Assembly (NCBI RefSeq): GCF_047511655.1
Contig: NC_133390.1
Coordinates: 168,722,083-168,786,082 of the forward strand
Length of the DNA stretch: 64,000 nucleotides
Source of the DNA: Castor canadensis
Lineage: Eukaryota > Chordata > Mammalia > Rodentia > Castoridae
Direction of reading: 5' to 3'
Of the stretch, positions 56,412 through 64,000 are shown one piece after another. The translations under genes and the position numbers were made by a program. The notes beneath the pieces were generated by a model. It made no database searches. It was not told the origin of the DNA and saw only the letters and a list, made by a program, of their open reading frames with translations. Position 1 is the first letter of the stretch. Each line of letters begins with the position of its first letter.

Positions 56412-56784
56412 CTGCCAGGATGGACACCAAGGCACAGACAGAAGGATATACAGAAACCACAGCAAGAGGTAGAGACAGTTGGAACGGGAGTGACGCAAAG
56501 AGATTGGCAGAGGGGCAGAGGCAATAGGGACACACAATAAGAGAGTGAGAGAGACATGTGGCCAGAAATACAGACATAAAGGCAGAAAGAGACAAGCAGA
56601 CGGGAGTGGGGGGCGGGGAGGAGTAGACAAAGAAAAAGGACGGAGAGACATTCCCAAGGTCAGTAACACTGCAGTTTCATCTGGAAGCAGCTGGGGAGAT
56701 TTATCTAGAACCTTCTTTCTCAAGGAAAACCCAGCCAGCTGGCCCCAAGTCACCCAGTGTAGGTAGGTGATCCAGCAGGCCCGA

Positions 56785-56872
56785 GGGGGACTCAAGACTT
56801 TGCATTTCTCACAAGTTCCCAGGTGGTGCTGGGGCTGGTGGTACAGGGACCGCGGACTGAGAAGAACCAGGG
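56785..56872 (+). mobile_element. MER20 fragment
   Basis: It reads ctttgcatttctcacaagtt, cccaggtggtgctggggctg, then gagaagaaccagg, the 3' half of MER20. Confidence 0.75.
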
Positions 56873-58021
56873 CTCTAACACAGCAACTCGGACCTGGCCC
56901 TTCCTTCAGCCAAACCGTCTCAGCAGCTGGTCACACCTCCCACATTTTACTTGACAGGAGGCCATTTGGGCCTCTCTAAGGAATGTCTGCAACCCAAAAC
57001 ATAGGTATTTTCTCAAATCCCTAAAATCATCCCCTTCTGCATAAGAGTTTTTATGTTAGTAACAAGCAAAATTTAAGAGACTGTGTCCTCTGTGAGTGCC
57101 TTTTCCAGAAAACGGTGCGCCTTACAAAGGTATTGGGCGCTCTGTGCTCCCTCCCCTTCCTCATGCCACCTCATAGCATGCCCCATTTCCCTCTGTTGTC
57201 AGGTCTCTCAGAACCAGTCTGATTGAGCCAATCCCACTCATCGAGGGTACAAAGACTCACACCCACACTGCTGGTGGGAGGACACATGGGAGGCCACCTC
57301 GAACAGCAGTTCACTCATAGGGAACACAATTGGAAAGAAACCTGCTCTTCCACCTGGGGATCTCAGTTACCGGAATTTTTCTAGCTGTAACCCCAGGTGC
57401 ACAGGCAAGGCCAGGGCCAGGCAGAGAGGCCGGATGACAGCAGTCTGGAATTACCTATGTGTCCTTTAGCAGACTGCTAAACAAATCAGCTATCTACTTA
57501 CAGTGGAATATTTACATTACTGACAAGGAATTCAGTGCAATTCACTACAAACAAACACAGAAAACCGGCCAAGCAAAACTCAAAGCAACAAGTGAACCGG
57601 CCATCGCTGCCTGCATACGCCTGTACAGTACTGGGATTTTATCTGTTTGAGATTACGTTAAGGTTTGAGCTTCTCTAATCTGTCTAAATATGGAACTACA
57701 TTGATCGTTTCCTAATATCGGTCATTTGGTCTGCCTAAGGGTGATTCATGGCTTCTTGCACACACCTGGGTGCATTTGTTTCAGGACTTGTGTCTTTGTG
57801 GGGAAGCTGGAATTAAGGCCTTTTCCTGCTTTGCCCCTTATCTGGTTTGGACACAGGGTTTGGCTGACATCACACCCAGCTTGCATGAAGGTCTCTATCT
57901 TTCTGGGCTCTGGACCACTGCAGTGAGATGGGAACTCTGTTCCCTCAAGGTTGGTAGCTCTTACCTAGCAAAGAAGGTTCTGCCTCCTGCTAAAACTGGC
58001 TGGGACTGGTGATTTTTGGAG

Positions 58022-58180
58022 CAAGGTTCTCAACTAGGCATGATTTGTCCCTTCCCCAAGGAGACACTGGGCAATATCTGGAGACATTTGTCGAAATTTA
58101 GCGGGGAGCTGCTGGTCTCAGGTGCTGGTTATTCCCAGGCCCAAATGGTCAATGATGCCGAAACCCCACTGGCGTGGTGG
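58022..58180 (+). mobile_element. MER5A DNA transposon relic (hAT-Charlie)
   Basis: The wording aaggttctcaactaggcatg, gggcaatatctggagacatt, and aaatggtcaatgatgccgaa follows MER5A order. Confidence 0.85.
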
Positions 58181-58477
58181 GGGGAACCCTAGCTTCGCCT
58201 GCCACTACAATTTCTCCTGCAGTTTCTGTCTACTCTGACTTTCTACCTAGCCCCAATTGATCTTCCTAGAAAACTCCACATGACCATGGGTTAATTTCCC
58301 TCAGCGAGGGAACTTGTTGCACTTTGAAAATACTCTGTTTAAATGACGAATAGTGTTAGGTTCTGACAGTTGCGCGGGTTTTGGAAGTGCTCAGTGTGGG
58401 TGGAGCCCCATTCCTGGGAGGTTTCTGACCCTGACTGGGGGAGTGATGCCCTCACCCTGCCCCAGAAGGACCCTCAC

Positions 58478-58639
58478 CAGCTCCGCCAGGACGGGCAGGA
58501 AGATGATGATGGTGGCCGTGTTGCTGGCGAACTCCGTGAAGAAGGCGATGACGATGGTAATGAGCAGGACAGCCAGCACAGGGGGCACATGCTCCAGGGG
58601 GTGTAGCCGCCCACCGATCCATGCCGACAGCCCGGACTC
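58478..58639 (-). CDS. SLC13A3: SLC13A3 third-last coding exon
   Basis: This 162-nt, 54-codon exon begins ESGLSAWIGGRLHPLEHVPP after acceptor cctgtcctcag and ends FLPVLAEL at donor gtgagg, both in phase 0. It carries the EFASNTATIII stretch with the SNT motif that in the SLC13/DASS family contributes to sodium and substrate binding in the C-terminal half. The frame is intact. Upstream exons are not found between here and 64000, so they lie beyond the right edge. Confidence 0.95.
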
Positions 58640-59259
58640 CTGAGGACAGGGGCAGCCTTCACTCCATGCCCACCTCCGCCACCTCCGCGGGGGTGGCCCA
58701 GGGCGCCCACCCAACCACAGCACTGCCCTTCCTTCCCAGGCGGGGCGAGTCAGGTGCAAAGAGGGGCAGAGAAATGTCACCCATCCAGCCAGGAGCCTCT
58801 CTGCTTTGAACTTCACTCCATACTCCACAGGCCGGGGACCCAAAACGCTGGGTCCCTGATAATTCACTTGGTTAGAAGCAGAGGTTCATTTCCATTTGGA
58901 TCCACCATCCGTAAACACCAACATGAGTGGGAGAGGGGGGTTGGACCCTTTAGGTGAATTTCATTCCCCCAAGGACAGTTATTAACAAGGAATTAGTTAT
59001 CACGTATATAAAATATCCATTATTATCATATAAGAAATTGATGCTACATGAATTTATATATCAGATATATGAGGCATAGCTGATGTCTCATATATAGCGT
59101 AAAGCAAGTATTGGGTGTATCTCAAATGCAATACCATCAACGTGGTATCAGTACGTGGGAAATTGAGATTGATGACCCATTCTTAGGACGTTTATCACAA
59201 TGGTATTCAGACACCTATTAACATTAACATCGCAGTACTAGTCACTGTCATAAGGATCG

Positions 59260-59450
59260 CCATTATGGAGGTTTTAAGGGGTCAGGCACCTGCTGCATTA
59301 CCTGTTGGTCCTGCCCAACCATCCTGTAAGGTAGCTATTATTGTCCCTGTTTAACCAAGGAGGGAAAGGTTTTGTGACTTGCCTAAGGTCCTCAAAAGCA
59401 GTGACTGAGATGCACATCTGAATCCATAAGCTCATGTGGGTCTGCAGAGC
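59260..59450 (-). mobile_element. MIR-like SINE, minus strand
   Basis: Reverse MIR order: gtaaggtagctattattgtc, ctgtttaaccaaggagggaa, then ttgcctaaggtcctcaa. Confidence 0.65.
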
Positions 59451-59680
59451 CCCCTCCCCTTCTCTGTACACTGTACCTCTTAGTTAAGAGCAATGTCCAC
59501 AGTGAGCACAGTCCTCCAGGCAGGGTGGACCCCAGACTCCACTCTCTCACCAAAGGTGCAGAATTATGGGGTGCTCTGTCTGCTGGCTTCTTCAGGAATC
59601 ACACTAGAGTTGCTCCCCGCTCCCACCACCAAAAGTATTCATCCTAGTGTGTCCAGCACAGCCTCATTATGACCTGGCCT

Positions 59681-59695
59681 GCTGCCCCCTGGTGG
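59681..59695 (-). promoter_or_regulatory. CTCF-like binding motif, reverse
   Basis: The plus strand reads gctgccccctggtgg, i.e. CCACCAGGGGGCAGC on the minus strand, which is essentially the CTCF consensus core. It lies in an SLC13A3 intron and faces the forward motif at 32060-32074. Confidence 0.8.
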
Positions 59696-60524
59696 TTCCA
59701 CATGGCAATAACGCTGCAAGGGGGTCCTAGAGTTCGTTTTTTGAACCAAGTAAGAGCTGTAGGTTCAGAAACTGGTGAAGGGCACCATTGAATCCATCCC
59801 CCACAACTTAGATGTCTGCCTACCCTAGTCCTGGTATCAGCCTAATACCCGCTGTTCCAACACATTTTACCAAAAAAGCTTTATATTTTTTTTGTGTTTA
59901 GTAGAAAATCCATTGCTTATTCAGAACTTAAAATTCCATAACAGATTCTACAGTACAATATACAGCTTTTGCCAAGTTAAAATAGTACATGTGTCCCTAC
60001 AAGTTGACTTAAAAATTATCTTCAATGCACAAATAATAAATGCTTAAAATATTTCACTCCAGAAAAGTCCTTGTAAAATTAAAGTGTTTCTTGTACGGCT
60101 GCAGGATTTGTCTGAGACCACCACAGGCCCTACCTTGGCCCTGGAAAAAAAATGGGGCCACTGGCTTTTCCCTAGGCCACAGATCTGGCAAAGTGCGTGC
60201 AATTTAACAGAGGGGCTAGTGATAGGGAGCGTTAGGGACTTGGGGGACAGAGAGCCAGGAGCATCCTGTAGCTTGGCCCCTGAGCGAGGGGCTTCCTGCT
60301 GAGGTCCCAGCAGCTCAACTTCCTCACTGGAGGGAGGTCTGACAGCCTGTGAGACAGGATCTCCCTCCCCAGCAGCCTGGGGTTCTGCTGGGGACACTAA
60401 AGGGACATCACCTGCATTCTCCAATCCCCTTAGGAATCAGATGCTCTGTTTCTTTGGAAACCCACAGCTCCACAGAGGTCCCAGGGATGCCAGGGACCAG
60501 CAACAGCTAAGGTCAGAGGCAGCA

Positions 60525-60648
60525 TGGCCAGAGAGTCAGACTAAGTTTGCATCTCAGCTTCATCCTTTCTAGCTGTGTCACCCTGGGAAAGTAACTAACC
60601 TCTCTGTGCCTCAGTTTCCTTATCTGTAAACCTGAGATGATGACAGTG
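60525..60648 (+). mobile_element. MIR SINE, plus strand
   Basis: The wording tctagctgtgtcaccctggg, taacctctctgtgcctcagt and ttccttatctgtaaacctg follows MIR. Confidence 0.9.
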
Positions 60649-60924
60649 CCTCTCCAGAAGTGCCTCTCTCTCTATTGGGAGAAAAGAGCTGAGTGTACGA
60701 CAGAAGAAAAGGTCTGGGTACCTGGTCAGCGCCAGTGTGCATCAGGTCAGAGTGGGGACTCACAAACTCCCAGTGCAATGGTTGTCAAATGGGGTTACTT
60801 AGGGACCCCAAAGGTGACCAGAAGACTGGAGCCACCTTGCAGGAGGAGAGGCAGCAAGTCTGAGCTGCCTCTCCCTTTTCCTTTCCTACTTCAACTTGAC
60901 CTCTTTTTCTTAATTTCTCCCTCC

Positions 60925-61110
60925 CTGCCCCCAAACGAACTTAGGGCCTCCTGCTTGCTAGGCAACCGCTCTGCCTCTTGAACCATGTCCCCGGCCATCT
61001 TACTTCTTTAGTTTGTTTTTTTAGATGGCTCTGCTCAGATAGCATCTTGCACTAACTTTTGCCCAGGCTGGCTTAGAACTGTGACCCTCCTGATCACAGC
61101 CCTCCTGATC
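60925..61110 (-). mobile_element. B1-dID dimeric SINE, minus strand
   Basis: The plus strand reads cgaacttagggcctcctgct, tgctaggcaaccgctctgcc, then cccaggctggcttagaact, ID then B1 in reverse. Confidence 0.8.
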
Positions 61111-61489
61111 TCTTTTCTAGAAGAATCACATCTTAGAAGGAGAGTGTTAAAGGAGGGCTAAAGTTCAATGTTTGAAAACAAAATCTCCTGGGATCCTTGG
61201 AAAAATCTCTAAAAAGGCTCAGAAAACTGTGGCTTCAGCTTTATGTATACAACCTTGTATAAATTCTTAGGTAGAGAGACCAGCAGATCTGAATAAAGAA
61301 AAGATAAAAAGAGAAGGTTTTACACACATGTGTGAACATTTACAAGCTGTGTGATCTTAGGTAAGTTCCTTAACATCTCTGTCTCTGTTTCTTGATTTCT
61401 TTAACAGTCCCTATGCATCATAAGCACTGAATTTGATTCCTATTATTTATGTAATTTAATGATACAGTGCTTAGTCAGAACTGCATAGT

Positions 61490-61655
61490 CTTCCAAGTAC
61501 TTTGCTAATATTAATTTACGTAATCATTGTAACAGTGCCATGAAACAGACGATTCAGTTAGCCCGACTTTAAGGTTGAAGAAAATGAGGTGTGAGGTGGC
61601 TAAAGTGAGTTCCCAAATAAGTGAAGAAACTTGCCCTGGTGGATTTTAGCCATTT
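61490..61655 (-). mobile_element. MIR-like SINE, minus strand
   Basis: Reverse MIR order: actttgctaatattaattta, cagtgccatgaaacagacga, aaggttgaagaaaatgaggt. It is diverged. Confidence 0.6.
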
Positions 61656-61676
61656 CATTAGGCTACCTATCCAATA

Positions 61677-61735
61677 TCACCACCATCACCATCACCATCT
61701 CACCATCACCATTACTACCATCCCCATCATGGTCA
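61677..61735. repeat. CAC/CAT trinucleotide repeat
   Basis: About 18 imperfect triplets (caccatcaccatcaccatc). Confidence 0.9.
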
Positions 61736-62939
61736 CCATAAAAGATAACTCTGAGATTCCCAGCAGGTGAGGAGGACACACCTTTCCGTGACTGCACATG
61801 AAGCATTTGTAACTGTGACGTGTTTATAAGTTTGCTGATTTCAGACCTATGAAGGCAACAGAGATGCATCTTTCTATTAACAGCAAACAGCGTGCGCCTG
61901 GCTTTAGCGCCTGGCACGTCTCGTTTCTCTTCTGCCTACTTCGCCTGCACTGTGTTGTCAGTTTTCAAAGTAGCTCCCCTGTCAGTTTTTGTTGAGAGTC
62001 TTCTGGATGCCTGGATCAGAGGTGGATGAACAGTGTCCCCATCCTCACTGAGCTTCCATCAAAAAAACTAACAAGACAGGCCATCTGGAAGTAGATGTGA
62101 TGTAAAAAAAAAAAAAATGAGCAGGGTGGTGAGAGTGAGAGGGACAGAATGGGGGCTACTCTAGATAAAGTGACCATTCCTGAGAAGCTGAAACCCAGAG
62201 ATCTGAGGGTGAATATTCAAGAGAGAAAGGCAGATGCAAAGTTCCTGGGATGTTATTGAGTCAGTTTGGCTGCGGGGGACTAGAGGGGTGTAAAGAAGGG
62301 GGAGAGGTCATTGTCAGTGAGCTAGGCAGGGCTGAGCCATGTGTGGCCTGTGTGTAGGCCCAGCAGAGCCCTGTCACTTGAGCTGCTGTGTCATGAGCAC
62401 AAGGTTTTGCAGCAGGGCACTACAGACAGGCCAGAAAGGTGACCCAAGCTCTGAGGGGGCACCAGGTCTGCTTCCAGCTGGAGGAGGAAGCCCTCATGTC
62501 CAGGCCACAGGTGGCCTCACTGTGGCCTGATGAAGAACCTGGCCAGGGGCCAGGAGATGCTATAAGCACTCTGGGCCCAGGCTGTGCTGCCTGGGAACAC
62601 ATGGCACTGGCAGAGCCTGGGGGCCAGGGGCAGCCACCAGACAAAGGCCCTGTTGAATGGAAACCCCGGCTGGCTGCCCAGGGCTGGGCCAAGAGCCAGC
62701 CTGGCCTCCCAGAAGCACAGCAGCTCTGCAGCCCAGCCCCCAGAGAGCAGAGTCTCTTCCTCCTCTCCCCATCCCTCTGGGACACAGGGTCACCTTGTCC
62801 TTCAGAACCAGCTGGGCTCAGTCATTGGGGCAGATGCTCCATGCCACCCACCTGCTCAGGCTGTTATCCTCCATTCTGACTGTCCAATCATAGCAACCAA
62901 CCTGATTGGGCTGTGTTCTGAGTTCTCCACACACACCGA

Positions 62940-63039
62940 CTCATGTAATAATTACAAGGCTACTGGTAGGTACCATTGCTATTCCCATTTTACAGATGAG
63001 GAAACTGAGGCCTAGGGAAGGTTAGTAACTAGGCAAAGA

Positions 63040-63040
<1 letters not shown>
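62940..63040 (-). mobile_element. MIR-like SINE, minus strand
   Basis: The wording attcccattttacagatgag, gaaactgaggcctagggaag and a cacac run where the MIR would continue with cacacagc. Confidence 0.7.

Positions 63041-63042
<2 letters not shown>

Positions 63043-63090
<48 letters not shown>
63043..63090. repeat. (CA)n microsatellite
   Basis: About 24 uninterrupted CA units. It probably expanded from the cacacag phrase of the adjoining reverse MIR. Confidence 0.95.
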
Positions 63091-63091
<1 letters not shown>

Positions 63092-64000
63092 GGTTGAATA
63101 TCTTTGATTGCAACCCAGATAGATGATCCAGTCCCATTGGATTGCATGACTTCTTCAAGGCCTTGGTAGCATGTCACTTATTCCAGGAAGTCTTCCCTTA
63201 TATACCCCTCATAGGAAGCAATAGCATGAAAAGTGAAACAGACTTAAGTTCAAATGCCAGCTCTGCTACTAATGAGCTGTGCTACATAGGATCAGTCTGG
63301 ACCTTGTAATTGCTAAAATGGAGACCAAAAAAGTACTTTTGTTCTTTGAATTCTGTACAATTTTACATGTGGTCTTTTTTTAAAAGAATTAGAAAAAAAA
63401 TTTCATAAAACATCCCTGTGAAGAACCTGACTGTGCCATCCCTATCCCCTTCAGCAGGGACTCCTTGCCCCTAGGGCAGCGCAAGACCACAGATACAGAG
63501 TGGACACCAGGGTATAAAGGCTCCACCACCTCTGATCAATCAACCCAACAGCACTGAAGGGTCAGCTCAGCCTCAGCGCTCCCTGTGGGGAGGGGTCTGC
63601 CTTGCAGCCCCACTTCCCCCTTGGCCCGCTCCTGCTTCCTTCTGCAGGTAGTGACCCCAAGGCACCAGCTGGTGACACATACACCTCCTGCCCCCTCATC
63701 ATCTCAGATTCTTCCTCTTGGAAGCCTGTCTTCACTTTGGATGAGGGAGTAGTAGGACCAGGCACTTGGGGTCCCAGCCAAGTGTGGGGTCAGTATCTTC
63801 TTCACCCCTACAATCCAAGAGTAAGAACTTTCACCTGCAATTGACATTGCCCAGAGAGGGGAGGGAGCCTGCCCGAGAGCCCAGCAAGAGCTCAGATTTG
63901 AATGCAGGCTCAGGCGTGCAGTGCCCAAGCCTGAATTCTGGCCATCAGCAGGTGTCCTGTACCGTGACCTTGTTGGAAACTGAAAATGAACATTGAATTA

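Larger units (their letters stand above)
56412..58477 (-). other. SLC13A3: SLC13A3 intron with MER20 and MER5A relics
   Basis: It is bounded by donor gtgagggtcc (next to 58478) and acceptor tcctggcag (next to 56411). It contains a MER20 3' end at 56785-56872, an L1-like remnant near 57250-57560 (cacactgctggtgggaggac, cagtggaatatttacattac) and a MER5A at 58022-58180. Confidence 0.9.
58640..64000 (-). other. SLC13A3: SLC13A3 intron (incomplete, runs off the window)
   Basis: I searched for an exon ending in the expected glycine-rich helix of SLC13 family members (GGGFA-like) and found none. The stretch holds MIR copies, a dimeric SINE, a CAC/CAT trinucleotide tract, a CTCF-like motif and a CA microsatellite. 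A minus-strand frame of 126 codons at 60044-60424 is discussed under findings. Confidence 0.8.

Noticed and set aside
1-64000. CRISPR arrays, operons, riboswitches, tRNA genes
   Set aside because: Tandem repeats here are microsatellites or SINE bodies. The tRNA-like boxes belong to ID-type SINEs, and the DNA is mammalian nuclear sequence.

Overview
This is mammalian nuclear DNA, almost certainly from a rodent. It has introns with GT-AG borders, MIR, L1, MER2, MER5 and MER20 relics, MaLR-type LTRs, B1 (7SL-derived) SINEs, ID-type tRNA-derived SINEs and many B1+ID dimers (B1-dID type). That SINE set fits the squirrel-related clade or Castorimorpha. The exact consensus looks to me most like beaver (Castor), but that is an inference from memory. 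Coding density is very low: about 2.9 kb of exon in 64 kb.

Three host loci are recognisable, all on the minus strand and so read from right to left. (1) The last three coding exons of SLC13A3 (sodium/dicarboxylate cotransporter NaDC3) lie at 58478-58639, 56274-56411 and 53949-54125; the rest of the gene is beyond the right edge. (2) A complete three-exon OCSTAMP (osteoclast stimulatory transmembrane protein, needed for osteoclast cell fusion) lies at 45790-45833, 42438-43440 and 38698-39177. This adjacency matches human chromosome 20q13.12. (3) A two-exon thyrotropin-releasing-hormone-receptor-like GPCR lies at 18210-18941 and 15359-15673. It keeps the TRHR intron position, but exon 1 carries three single-base frame shifts and two ligand-site arginines are replaced. 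Because it sits beside OCSTAMP, it is probably a third vertebrate TRHR paralogue in decay, not TRHR1 or TRHR2.

Layout: 1-3130 is intergenic with an LTR-like segment. 3144-9884 is a minus-strand gammaretrovirus-like (ERV1) fossil with paired LTRs, a 4-bp target duplication and a mostly non-coding AT-rich core, which also holds a retroposed 5S rRNA fragment and an LTR-like segment. 9889-15100 is intergenic repeat debris. 15109-19000 is the TRHR-like locus. 19370-31740 is dense in SINE, MIR, MER and LTR relics and an old L1. 31950-32350 is a CpG-rich block with a strong CTCF-like motif. 35646-36100 is a solo LTR. 38313-45833 is OCSTAMP, and 48580-51960 holds LTR and MER2 relics. From about 52416 to the right edge is SLC13A3, with a second, convergent CTCF-like motif at 59681-59695.

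No bacterial-type system, CRISPR array or functional RNA gene is seen. The items most worth follow-up are the decaying TRHR paralogue, the MIR-derived C-terminal reading of OCSTAMP, the tail-less 5S retropseudogene and the convergent CTCF motif pair.
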